DNA of 64,000 nt, taken from the NCBI GenBank assembly GCA_037178675.1, contig JAYMGJ010000525.1, positions 1-64,000 of the forward strand. Direction: 5' to 3'. The first letter of the stretch is position 1, and the number at the start of each line of letters is the position of its first letter. Source of the DNA: Scleroderma bovista. Taxonomy: Eukaryota; Basidiomycota; Agaricomycetes; Boletales; Sclerodermataceae. The position numbers and the translations under genes were made by a program. Under the pieces are notes generated by a model. It was not told the origin of the DNA, searched no databases, and was given only the letters and a program-made list of their open reading frames with translations. Shown here in pieces: positions 46,477 to 58,087 of this stretch.

Positions 46477-49400
46477 ATGGTGCCACCAGAGATATCAATG
46501 CAAAGCATGCAGGGAAACGACCGACCCTCGAGGATGTCAGCTCTGTTCAACTCCTCAGGGCGAGCCTCATCAGCGCGTTCAAGTTCCATTCTCACGCGGT
46601 CGTCGTCACGGTCCTCTATTGCTTCCCATTCCGACTTGGTTAATGCCAATGAGCCAATGAGACCCCCAGTGATCCTCGGCATCTGTGCCATGGACATCAA
46701 GGCCAGATCAAAAGCTATGCGGGAGATCCTGACCCGTCTAGTGGAGCGAGCCCGCGGTGCCATACAAGTCGAAGTGTTCGGTGACAAGGTCATCCTCGAC
46801 GAAGGTAGGTTTTTCCCCTCATAGTGTACATCTCAATCTGCCACTGAGATCGTCTCCATCCAAGACGTCGAAAACTGGCCCCGCTGTGATGTGCTCATTT
46901 CTTTCTTTTCGACCGATTTCCCTCTCGATAAAGCAATATCTTACGTTAAGCTACGCAACCCGTTTTGTATCAATCACTTGCCACCTCAGGCTTTGCTATG
47001 GGACCGCCGTCTCGTTGGTGCAGTCCTGGACCACCTCCACATTCCCACTCCCAGACGATTAGAGGTCTCACGGGATGGCGGTCCCCGAGTGGATGAAGAA
47101 CTCAGACGGGACATGAAAAACAAACTCGGTGTGGAACTCGGTGGCTTTCGTGTGACCCCCGAGGTGTTTCTTCGTGAGGATGGCAACGCTATCATCATCG
47201 ATGGCAAGGTTCTGGAAAAGCCATTCGTCGAAAAGCCTGTCAGTGGCGAGGACCACAATGTTTACATCTATTTTCCTGGTGGTGGCGGTCGTCGCCTGTT
47301 CAGGAAGGTGCGTTCCACAGAACTTTACTAATTTTATATACCCATCTTCCCCCGAAGGTCGGAAATAAGTCCAGTGACTTCGATTCAAGTTTAAATCACC
47401 CGAGGACCGACGGATCCTATATATACGAAGAATTCATTGAGGTCGATAATGCAGAGGACATCAAGGTGTATACAGTTGGCACAGAGTACTTTCATGCGGA
47501 AACGCGAAGATCCCCTGTCGTAGATGGAGTTGTCCGACGGAATACCGAAGGAAAAGAGATAAGGTAGTGACATTTCGACGTTTCATGACCATGAAACCTA
47601 TGATTCCCCCCAGATTTATCACCCACCTCAGCGAGAAGGAGAAGTCTTATGCTGCTAGAATTTGTCAAGCATTTGGACAGAATGTATGTGGGTTTGATAT
47701 GTTGCGATGTCATGGCGGGAAGCAGAGCCAGGTGATAGACGTCAACGGGTGGAGTTTCGTCAAAGGGAATGAGTCTTACTACGGTCAGCGAATTTGTATC
47801 CTCATCTTGGGAGTTTAGTTAATGATTTCCTTTACAGATAAGGCTGCTGAAATTCTCGCCTCTCTATGCATGCACGTTTCCGCGTCTCCGGGACGTCTCC
47901 TTCCGGTAGCCGAGGCAGCACCGCACGATTCATTCACCTGGCGCCTGAAAGCCAATGTCACTGTGTTCCGCCACGCCGATCGCACACCAAAACAGAAGCT
48001 TAAATTCAACTTTCCCATTGGTGATCCCTGGACGCAGCCGTTTGTCAGATTATTGAATGGGGAAAAGGAAGAGATTATTCTACGAGAAAGGGAACAACTA
48101 AACCTAGTCGCTCGTGCAGTAGAAGAAGCCAAGGCTATAGGAGCCTGTGGCGAAGACCTTGCGAAGCTCACGCAACTCAACAATGCCCTGTTCAGCAAGA
48201 TTGATCTCCCCGGGACTAAGGCTCAACTAAAACCTATTTATTCGAAACGACAGGCTGGCCAGGCACGGAAGCTGACGAAGTTGACCCTAGTATTCAAATG
48301 GGGCGGCGAGGTAGTGTGATCCACGTCGACGGCTAGTCACACCATTGATTTCGATCTATCCAGTTCACCCATTCGGCAAGATACCAATCCCGAGATTTGG
48401 GAGAAACTATGAAGAAAGACCTTTCCATCATGAGTAAGCTTTTAATTGCGCAACAAATCATTTGCGCATCTCACCTATCAAACAGACAGGGAAGCCCTTC
48501 ACAACGTCAAGGTACTTTCCATATGCGTCAACAACTAATTTCGTACCGAGCCTCATTGCATAGATTTATACCTCCTCGGAACGTCGCGTTATCGCATCCG
48601 CTGAAATATTTTCCGCCGCCCTTGTGGATCATCCTCTTTCCGGCCTTTCCGTATCGTCCTCTAGCCCTTCCTCACGGTCTTCGCAAGACGGAAACTCCAG
48701 TTCATCAAGCGGCCATTCCAAGAATGGCATTCACTTGCTACCTGCTCTCATCATCCGCAAAGACCTCTTAGATGATTCCAACGCTGCCAAGGACCTCATG
48801 GATGATGTGAAGAAGCGGCTTAAAATCTTATTGAGACCAGGGGAACCAGAAAAGCGACCAGAACTCACGTGGCCGAAAAGTATGAAGAAGGAACCAGTGG
48901 AAGTTGTCAAGGCACGTTCACATATGTCCTGTTCATCCATTCCGCGGAATAATCATCAAGCAGGAGGTTATCGAGCTCCTCGGCTCTTTTCGTGCCATCA
49001 TGCGAAGAAATTTCGAATCAATGGATGTAGATAGGATCCAGGAGCGCTGGTCTGTATCCCCAACCTATACCTTGTATCAACATATATCCTTACCATGGTA
49101 ATTCAGGTGTTGTGGTGACGAACCTTGGCTTTTCCGGGAGCGATGGGAAAAACTATTCGAAGATTTTTGCGACGTGGAACAGCGCAAATTCGACCCTTCT
49201 CGTGTCAGTGAAATATATTTTAGTTCGTGCGTTGTCGCTAATGTTGATGGTTAATAGGTGTCAGAGCTGTATGATACAATCAAATATTGTGCCCTGCACC
49301 ATCGACAATTTCTTTTTTCTATCTTCCACGAAGATGCTGGCTTAGGCAAGGATCCTAGTCGAGTCCAGGATCGGAAATTACACGAATTATATGGCCGTGC

Positions 49401-50269
49401 GAAAGCTCTCTTTGACCTTGTTGCCCCGCAGGAGTATGGCATTGAACCGGACGAAAAGTGCGTATTCGTTCTTCCGCCCGCTGCTTTGTCACAAATATGC
49501 TCATGGTCCTCAATTAGAGAAGAGATAGGGGTTCTTACGTCACTTCCCTTACTGAAGAAGGTGGTGGAGGATCTTGAGGCTGCCCGCAACAACGGGGGTA
49601 GTTCCTTGACAGTATATTTTACGAAGGAAAGCCACATCCACACTCTTGTTAATCTTGTTCTACACTCCGGAGTTCCGATTGCGAACCGGAGGATACCAGA
49701 ACTCGACTATTGTGTACGTTTCTGTTACTTGATTGTGCCCTGTTCTCGCTGATAGACTGCATTCACAGTCCCATATCACGTTCGTACTGTCACTTGTGGC
49801 ATTGCATTGTACTAATTCACTATAGCTTCGAGTTGTATGAGAGGAACTTCGGGCGCGGTAATTCGGACAAGGAATACTCGATCAAGCTCTCTCTGAGTGA
49901 AGGTGCCCACTCGCCTAATGTCCTTGATTCGACCTTAGACGCCCGGCACTCCTTGAATGTTCAACCTAGGAGGTGGGTGTGACTAGCACGGTTCTGACCA
50001 TTCCTTGAACTAACTATCAGATTCCAGGAAACTCACGCAACATCTACCATATAGCTTGGTTATCGAGAAGCTTTCCAAACATTTCGGAAGATTGAATGAG
50101 GTGCGTGGGCTTCGAAGTGCAGTATTCAGACCTCTTATGACTGTTCTGGTAGGACGAGGACACCGGTACAGATACTCCATTCATTGAAACGCTCCGGCTC
50201 CAACCTGGGCGATACATTACCGTCAACGACAGCAGTAGTGACGACCCCTTGTCACTTTCAGAATCATGA
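46477..50269 (+). CDS. VIP1: Inositol hexakisphosphate/diphosphoinositol-pentakisphosphate kinase (VIP1/PPIP5K)
   Basis: Bifunctional inositol pyrophosphate enzyme: an ATP-grasp kinase making 1-PP-IP5 and a histidine-acid-phosphatase-like domain that opposes it (fission yeast Asp1). Kinase part: [109 protein letters not shown]. Phosphatase part: [15 protein letters not shown], then LYTS-type [39 protein letters not shown]. It ends [11 protein letters not shown] at 50269. The first ATG of the open frame that fits is 46477, preceded by a possible spliced leader. About ten introns. Confidence 0.92.
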
Positions 50270-50382
50270 CCGCTCAAGACCTAGCGTAATTCGTACGTCA
50301 CGAGGAGAACCAAAACGACAATACATACACTAGTATCTGATATATAAAGTCTATACATTGTCCGCAGAATATTAAGGTCACG

Positions 50383-51340
50383 TTAATTTTCATGGGTCGG
50401 GTTTGGCTGCCGTTGAATGAGCAATGACTTAAGGACATCGTCAACTTGCTCCGGTGGTACAGGAGTAAAGGGAAACGAAAAATTCTTTAAACCTGATGAG
50501 CCATAAAGCGCACTCGAGGATTGTGACAACTGAGAGGACTGTTGAGCTAGTGCTGAAAATGAGGTCCTATTTTCTTGATACCTAACTCATGTCAGGGTTC
50601 CCGACAAGCTGCCGCGCTAGGTATACTCACAATCTGATATTGGGTCAGTCCACGAGAATATCCCATGAGAGCAGCTTACATGAATGCCTCCTTGTTTACC
50701 ACATCAAGCTCGTTTATACGGTCAAGGACTACCTCCTTGAACATAGCTTTCATGAAGTGTAGAATGTCGTGCACCCTATGTTCCTTGGTCCTTGATTGAT
50801 CGTGCCGTACAGTATGTCAGGCTCGAAAGTTGAACGAATAACGGTATCAGTATCACCTCCAAGGACGAAACTGCGCCATGAGGTTCAACATCCCGGTTTG
50901 GCTCTCGACAAGTGGATGGAATGTGTCCGTCAGGAACTGTACTGCAGGCTGCTTCTCTGGATAGTTCTCCGGAAATGTCATCGTGAACTTTAGAACGGAT
51001 CCTGCGTAGTATCCTGTCGTGGCTCATCCATGAGTGCGCATGGACGAGCGTTAGGATGGTGAATTGATACGACACCTTTGTGCACGAACAGAACCGCATC
51101 CCAGACAAAGATATTATCCAGCGAGGGTGTAACGTACATGCCAGAGGGACAATGCTTGTTGTATCGTAGCGATGCATACTCGGTCGAGATCACCGCGCGA
51201 GCTACAGAGTTGAGCGTGGTATCAGAGGTGCTCGATGGGCCTCTTAGGGCTGGTTGCAGAGGCGGGACTGGTGAACTCTTCGCCTTGCCAGCACCGAGGT
51301 CTATCATGGGGGACGTAACCAACCCACTTAACAATGACAT
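50383..51340 (-). CDS. FTS1: FTS/AKTIP-like inactive E2 variant (Hook-FHIP dynein-adaptor subunit)
   Basis: Ubiquitin-conjugating-enzyme fold without a catalytic cysteine in the expected place. The exons read ISTEYASLRYNKHCPSGMYV, TPSLDNIFVWDAVLFVHKG, YAGSVLKFTMTFPENYPEKQ and FHPLVESQTGMLNLMAQF, then MFKEVVLDRINELDVVNKEA. This matches AKTIP/FTS, which binds Hook and FHIP and links early endosomes to dynein in fungi such as Aspergillus and Ustilago. The C-terminus, S/Q-rich, ends PVPPEQVDDVLKSLLIQRQP and stops at 50383. About five introns. Tail-to-tail with VIP1. Confidence 0.85.
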
Positions 51341-51492
51341 CGAGTAGCCACGTCTGCCTGGGATGAAGCTTTGAAGTACTTGTCAAGCTAAACTGAGGTA
51401 ATTAGCCCCTGTTCGTTTCCGACACTTCCTTCTCCACTACTGAACAAATATACAAATGTCAGCCAGCTTGGCCCGCAGTCGAGAACGCGTCA

Positions 51493-53419
51493 TCATCTAT
51501 TGTAACCACCACTGTAACGTGGTCTATGGTAATCTCGGTTTGACCTTTTGTCCGTATCTCTATCTCCCCACTGCCTCTCCTGATGTCGAGCACGCCCACG
51601 AGAACGCCAACCATTGTCATGCCTATCTGCAGCACCACGTATGCTGAGCGACTCCCTACGGATCTGGGTATTATCTTTGGAATAATCCCGTTGGTCGGCT
51701 CCACCACCAAGTCGGGCCAAAAGACTACGGGGCCTATCCGGGGGTGATGCCGGTGGGAGAAACTGGCGCCCACCATCCTTCAACGAAGTCCCGAACTTCA
51801 TCGTCTTTCCGCGTAATCGTGGAGGTTCCTTCATCTCTCGGTTTTTCGCATTCCAGGAGTCATGGAACCAGTCCCCAGGATCGTCGTCCTCCTGTTCTCT
51901 AAATCTCTTTTCTAACCGCTCTTTGTCCTTATGCCTTGCGCGTTTACCAACGTCTACGGGAATGTTCATACCCAAGTCGTCCGGTAAGTCGGGCAGGTCT
52001 TTAGTACTCTGCAGCGCCCTGGGTCCCCGTCCAATATGAACGGGTTCTGTAGCCGGATCATAGAAAGGACCAGTCATCAAGTTGTAAGCACTGAACGCAG
52101 AGGGCTCCACAGGTACTCCCGAGGGCCGTGGAAGTTCATCACAATCCTTAAAAGAAGAGGTAAGTTCTACGTTAGCACGCAGACAATCCACTGACATCGC
52201 CAAGGTGTCCTGTATTGGCACAATTATAGCACCATTCATCTGTGCCGATAAATCCTTCGCCACCTCGACCAATAGAAAGTTGTTTTTTCTCTTCTCGACT
52301 CTTCTTGATCAGGTTCCGCTCTTCATCAGTAACGTATTGGTATATTCGCCACAGAGTAGGACATTCCTGGGCAAGTAACCATTTACTCATCCAAATTAAG
52401 AGAGGATATGTTTCGACACACATTAATCCTATGATTCTGGGAGCCACACCGGTCACAATCATCCCCTAAGTCGGAAGTGCGTGCGGAATACCGATTAGGA
52501 CAAGTCTACAGAGTATTAGTCAGGTAAATTAGCTCCTGCGGCACCTGAACCTTGTTGATATGGCCTTTCATGCCACATGTGAAGCATGTTTTGCTGATAG
52601 GACAACTTCGCGTGGAATGGTCATCGCGTGCCCCGCATGTCAGGCACTGAAGGCAAGGTCAGTGATAGGTCGTGGCTACATCGGAAAGCTTACTATCAGC
52701 ACTGGGCATTCGTATGACTTGTGGTCTCCCTCTGCACCACAATGTTTGCATTTGAATATGGATGGCTTGGTTTGACCTGCTTCGTCTGTTTCGTTATCAA
52801 AGTATCGTACCAGTCCTGGAGCCTTGACTACTATTGGCAAGGAGAGACAAGATGTGTGGATGGTCCATACCTTCCTGTCCTCGTATTCCAGGAAGTCTAT
52901 GTAATCGTCGTCGCATTCTACAGTTGGTGGCAGGATGACCTCGATGGAACCGACGCTTTCGGTACTGGATGCTAGCACCGAGACGTGGGAGGGTAACACC
53001 AACCTGCTCACGTCCTGACTCGGGGGTTCAGACAGAACATCGCCAGGCTGTAGCGCAGATTCTATGCCTGTGTCGGGCACAATGGATCCTTTCGTTGTAT
53101 CGAAGTAGAAAAGCTGGGATTCCTCGGCTCCTGTGGCAGACAGTTCCGGTAGCGACAAAGGTGACCTACGATCGAGTGACTGTTTGTTGCGCTGGTCACT
53201 TCCGCCCTTCGGTGTATGGTCCCTAGAATTTTGTGTTGAAGTATTGACGCTTCCAGTGACGGGGCCCTTGGACTTTTTCTTTTTCTTGCTTCTATTACGC
53301 TTCTTTTCTTTGGACGCCCCTTGTTGTGTTGAGGGTGGGGGGAGTTCGTCTCCAGAGGAGATTTCGACTGACACTAGGATTGGGGAGGAATCGGCGGTCA
53401 GATCGATGATTTCTGGCAT
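51493..53419 (-). CDS. AIR1: Zinc-knuckle RNA-binding protein of the TRAMP complex (Air1/Air2-like)
   Basis: RNA surveillance factor that bridges poly(A) polymerase Trf4/5 and helicase Mtr4. After an N-terminus rich in S, P and K (MPEIIDLTADSSPILVS, KEKKRNRSKKKKKSKG) come five CCHC knuckles: CKHCGAEGDHKSYEC, CLTCGARDDHSTRSC, CFTCGMKGHINKTC, CDRCGSQNHRINVC (last cysteine approximate, near an intron), and CYNCANTGHLGDDC. A 250-residue tail rich in R, D and G (RGAADRHDNGWRSRGRARHQ) extends beyond the knuckles and stops at 51493. Five knuckles is the expected number. About five introns. Confidence 0.9.
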
Positions 53420-54739
53420 CTCTGACAGACCAAGGTTGAATCAAAGAGTGCACACGTGATCTTCTCATCTTTTGCAGGTACGACGTCAATATTTCAATGA
53501 TTGTGCGCTTCGCAAACCCTCTCCTCCTGCCTTCACCAGCTAACTATGGATTTTCTTGTCATATAACCCTCCTCTCAACGTAGACTGGCGCCAGAAATGG
53601 CTAAGAAAAGCCTCTACCCTCACCACTATGGATTCGAGCATCTTCCAAAGGAAAGGCAACGCTCAAGCGCGCGCCCTAGAAAATGTTTTTTTCATGGAGG
53701 TATGTCGGTGTGTATACAATCTCTGGCTGTTTGATGAAAGATGGGAAGGCGACAACCCATGATGAACACGCAGCAAGCGTAGTCGTCGATAAACAGAGCA
53801 AGGCACAGCAAAATGAGCTCAAAGAACCAGTTCCAGGGAAAGCAATAGCGACGCCCGCGCTGCGTGCTGATGGTCCACTCGTCGCTAGTTTCTGCCATCC
53901 GTTCTCAGGACGAGAGATTGTCTGTTTCATCTCATCAAGTGGGTTCAGCTTATCCACGTGCGCTGGTTGGATCTGAACGGCCGAAATACCTGCCTGCAAC
54001 GAAGTACAACTAGCCCATTACGGCCGTCCCTGAAAATGCGGTGATCATCTTACCTCAAGCTTCCACTGCCGAGGCTGATCCTGGCGATGCTCCAGTGCAA
54101 AAAGATAAAGGCCTCGCTTCCGTTACTCCCGCGGAATGTGCACACATGGTCGCATGCATTGACATTATGGATTCCGGCAGGTGTCAGGCGATGATGAGCC
54201 ATTATCAGCCAAGAACTTACGGAGTGTCAAGTCTATTTCTGCCCATGCAATCGACCTTGAAATATCAACTTAGATACCATCAATGCCACATCTCCAATCC
54301 CCCAAAACCTTCAACACGGTCGTCAATGGCATTGCTAACATTAGTTTCGCCGCTTGAACATCTTCTAATCTTATCTGATGATCATTCATAGATCTATCCT
54401 TAGATGGCGTTGAGTGCATTGGGTGTAGCCTTCAAGGCATGCATCTATCATACCGCCGGATGTGGCCAGTTGACGCGGTCCTGGACAGATGATTCTGTTT
54501 CAAGCGAACCTCGGCGCCTGTGCTGCGACTCTCTTCTTCAGAACCAGACAAATTACTAGGGGTCTTTTTGGCCCAGAAAATGAAGCATAACCAATTTTGT
54601 TGTGCTTGACACTGTACCCTATCCATGGTTTACTAATCGGAGCACCTGAGAACAGAGGTGGCCATGGTTTCGATGCCACTCCCAGCACAGGTGTCTCATC
54701 ACGTCCAGCATGCACAACTGGCACTACAAAACAATTGTT

Positions 54740-55347
54740 CATTCTGTTCGAATGTTAGTTGCATCAAGTCCAAGAGGAGCACATGATGACTCACATCAGT
54801 ACACTTGCTCCCTGCTTCCAAGTTCCCATCGCATTTCTTAAACTCAAATGAGACCATAATGTCATCTTAGCAGTGCACAGAATGTGTTGCATACTTGCCA
54901 ATGTTCTTTTTGTTAACCAAGAGTAAATATGGATCAGGACGAGAGGTATTTGTCCGTTCAGACGTCGGTGAGGTTGTAATGTCTGAACGGACAAATACCC
55001 AAAGCTAAGTTTATGTGCGGTGCCAGACCTTTCAGCTGCACTATTGCATCGAAAACCAGAGATAGTCAGCCAAAGACTGCCTCCTTTCCTGTATTTTTGG
55101 GGAATGCAGTCCATTGATCTGACTCCATGGACAATGCCCCAGAATCATATAGGTGACTTTCGATCTCCCCAGTGTTAATCCGTGGGGGAGGGGTGGTACG
55201 ACAGCGATGTGGTCGAGATCCCTGAGAACGGGCTAGCTTTTTTCCCCGGGGCCTAGATTGCCTGTCCTGTAGAGGTATTTTGTCCACGAGGAACTTATCA
55301 TGTACAACGGAAGGGCGACTGGAGGGCGGCGTTCGTGGTCCTTCCAT
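54740..55347 (-). pseudogene. Possible decayed C2-domain-like gene
   Basis: Minus-strand fragments, in order: a P/S/R-rich exon (RTPPSSRPSVVHDKFLVDK, INTGEIESHLYDSGALSMES), LVFDAIVQLKGLAPHINLAL, TSRPDPYLLLVNKKNIGK, then VSFEFKKCDGNLEAGSKC ending at a good GTGAGT donor with CTAAC and AACAG downstream. PDPY followed by a K-x-x-G-K turn and a hydrophobic F-x-F strand resembles a C2 domain, but the frames do not join without stops. I therefore call it a probable relic; a real intron-rich gene is still possible. Confidence 0.2.
54945..54999. repeat. Perfect 19-bp inverted repeat with 17-nt loop
   Basis: Arm GGTATTTGTCCGTTCAGAC (54945-54963) and its exact reverse complement (54981-54999) flank a 17-nt spacer. 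The match does not extend outside the arms, as checked base by base at both ends. It could be a snap-back formed by local rearrangement, a remnant of a transposable-element end pair, or a transcript hairpin. Confidence 0.9.
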
Positions 55348-55921
55348 GTCTTGGTTTCGTCAGTACTTGTGCTTGTGAGGGTCAATGATCTAAGGGATCG
55401 CCTCTGTGCAGAGCTCGAGGGGGGATTTACCAACGGTTGTGGACAAGAAATTCGGATCACCCCACAAGCCGAGCATCCTATTTCAGTGGATTATGATAGA
55501 GAATGAACCTCAGCTGCAATGCATCATTAGAAACGTCGTTTGGTTTGCATGTTGGACTCGAAAGTTAGGGATATTGTTATGCTACACCATGTCGTCTACC
55601 AAGGAACCGGTACTTGGATGTAGCCAACCAGTGTTTTATCAGAAGATCGACGACAGATATATAGAGAATCACCATGTTGACCGAAGAAAAAATGATAGAA
55701 AAAACATCAGCAGCAATTGTTGACGTTTAGTACTTAGTCAAGATAAGATTAAAGCAGGAAGGAGCAAGATAAAAAAGAAAGGCTGCAGGCATCTCCGAAG
55801 ATGTCTGGCAATATATCTTCGAGGTGGTGGCAGTGAAAAGTACAGTGAGACGTACACACAACGGCCGCCCTCAGACCAGCCAAGCAAAGCGGCCACCTCG
55901 CCAAGGATGATAGAATTGCAT

Positions 55922-57882
55922 TCAAGGCTTTGGCAAAGGAGGTAAGCTGCCGTGTTCGTCCCTGTCATAACCAAGCGGATACGAAGACAAGTCACTCATC
56001 AGCGCCAGCGTGTCCAGACTAGCTCGGTGACGCCCTTGTAAGAGTGACGGAGGTAAACTGCCCTCCGTGCCTCCATGATCGATTTGGAATGGGAAGTTGC
56101 CCAGTCCCGATGAAGCAGTGGATAGCTGGGAGGCGGTGGACATTCCCAAAGTGCGGCGACTTGGTGGGGGCGTCAGAGGAGGCAGCGCAGTGTCGGTTTC
56201 TGCTATATTGTCAGATAACGGTGACGAAGAGACGAGAGGAGCCGCTGGCAGTGGTGTTGGCACTTCAGGTCTGGCGGGATTGCAAGCTTGTTGGTATAGG
56301 GGTGATCGTGGAGGGGATCGAACAGGTCGAGAGGCAATGGGAGAGGGAGGGACAAATGGGAAGGATTCCAAGATTGAGTCCGCACGAGTGGACGTTGTTG
56401 AGATAACAGAAGTCCCCGATACACGCTTGGCTCTTTCAAGACCGTGAGCACGGGCTTGAGCTTGAGCATGTGCCAAAGCCATCTGCTGCTGCTGCTCCAG
56501 AGATGCAGACTCCCCGGTCGACAACATCGCACCAGGGGATACAAGTTTACCCATTGTGGTCCTGTAGGGTGATTTTTGGTCATGTCTTCCGACAAGACCG
56601 ACATTTACCCTGGTGGCACTGCTGATGTCGACAATTGACCCCGCCTGAGTACTCACGCTCTCAGGTCGACTCGACTGGTCTCGTTGGGCCCATGGAAGAC
56701 TGGGGGGCTCCGGATGGAATGCACTATCAGCTTGTGACTTCTTGGAAGCGACAGATGGCGCTCGTGACGCAGAATGATTCTCGTCATCGAATGGATCGCT
56801 GCGATTGAGGTGCTCCTCTTCCGCTTCGTCGACAACGTCCGTAGGGCCGAAAGAACTTGCTGCAAGAGGTGAACGGACTGGAGGACGCGAAACAACGGGG
56901 GGCGCCTTCAGACTATCTGCGGACAAAGGGGATGACGGCGATGAGGCACTTGATGCTTGTATCACCTCTGCCTTTACTTTTCCGAGAACCTGTCGGACCG
57001 CGCCTTGTCCCTGCGTGACGATCATCGGGGCTTCGTTCAGGAATTCACTTGAATAGCTGCCACTGGTCATGCAGGACGCACGCGAAGAGCCGGAGCGCTG
57101 AGAATGAGCATAATGCGGGGCAGGTTCACGTAACGTGTTAGAGGAAGAAGCGCTTTCCAACGAGAGATCGGAAGGACGCGCGGGGCGAACGGGAGATGAA
57201 GGAAGTAAAACTCCTGACTCCGACCGCGAAGGAGTTCTTGAAGTGGAAGCCGAGGAAGCAAGTGCAATAGGGATGACATTGGTGCCATTTGTGCGCGTTG
57301 AAATAGTTTGTATGGACTGTGTATCATCGAAAGGATTGCCGGGTGGTTGCTGAGGAGGGGAAGGAGGATCACTAGGGGGAGCTGCCGCGTGTGGAGAGTT
57401 GGGAGAAACGTCTATGACGCTCACTACAGGAGAAACTGGACGTAGTGGATCAGGCTGCGAAGGGGTTTTCTCTGTGGGGTCTGGTCTATTGAGAACGGTT
57501 GCCGCAGGAACTGGAACGTCGGGTTTGTTCTCCACAGTGGGGTTGCGAGTACTGCGAAGTCGCAGACGACGACGATACAAGAAAAAGACCAGGAGGGCGC
57601 CGACTACGGCGAAGAGACAAGCAACTATTGCACCGGCGAGGGCGCCCGAGCTGATGCTGCTCCCACCACTCCCATCAGCGCTCGTTGATGAACTTGGACG
57701 ACAAGTAAAGGTGGGACATGCGTTGCACGATCTGACGGCAAGATAGTTAGCGAGGACGGATAACAGGAAACCGAAGAAACCGACTGGCTGATCAGAACGC
57801 AGCTTTCTTGTGCAGAACAAGCGCAGGCTGGTGGCTGGTCTGGGCACGATACACACTGCCTTGGGAACAAATCCAGGTGCAT
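55922..57882 (-). CDS. OPY2: Opy2-like membrane anchor of MAPK signalling
   Basis: Single-span anchor protein; in yeast Opy2 recruits Ste50 to the membrane for the HOG and filamentation pathways. From ATG 57882: MHLDLFPRQCVSCPDQPPAC, CSAQESCVLISQ, an intron (phase 2), then SCNACPTFTC: the cysteine-rich extracellular Opy2 N-domain. Next is the membrane helix SGALAGAIVACLFAVVGALL with a basic stop-transfer RRRLRLRS, then about 600 disordered cytosolic residues rich in S, P and A with QSIQTISTRTNGTNVIPIAL and NPFDD and DPFDDENH repeats, ending GYDRDEHGSLPPLPKP. The cysteine domain and topology drive the call; the Ste50-binding segments are not obvious. Confidence 0.8.
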
Positions 57883-58087
57883 CGATAAAGAGGACGAAGA
57901 GACAAAAGCGAAAGACAAAGGAATGTGTGGTATACTGCACTGGGTTTTAGAATGAGATCCGTATGTAATGAAAACGCTGTCGTCGACGAGCAACGCGTCG
58001 GTAATGAAGAGGGAGACAGGCGGAGACGGGCAATCTGTTGTCGACACCAACTTCTCACGACGACTCATATGTCAGGCACATACCACC

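Larger units (their letters stand above)
53420..55921. other. Gene-poor, probably degenerate stretch
   Basis: About 2.5 kb without a confident gene between AIR1 and OPY2. Short plus-strand open frames at 53683-53976 and 54041-54391 have no start, domain or splice support. On the minus strand, pieces near 54740-55350 have intron-like joints and a faint C2-like pattern (DPYLLLVNKKNIGK; DDIMVSFEFKKCDGN). I read this as a decayed gene or an insertion relic. It contains the inverted repeat listed next. Confidence 0.45.

Noticed and set aside
46089..46793. 234-codon minus-strand open frame opposite the VIP1 5' end
   Set aside because: Its right part is the exact antisense of the VIP1 kinase N-terminus, which has strong family motifs; the open frame is explained by codon bias of the opposite strand. 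No domain seen.
57399..57746. Gly/Thr-rich plus-strand frame opposite OPY2
   Set aside because: Antisense of a P/S/A-rich disordered tail, which commonly leaves reverse frames open.
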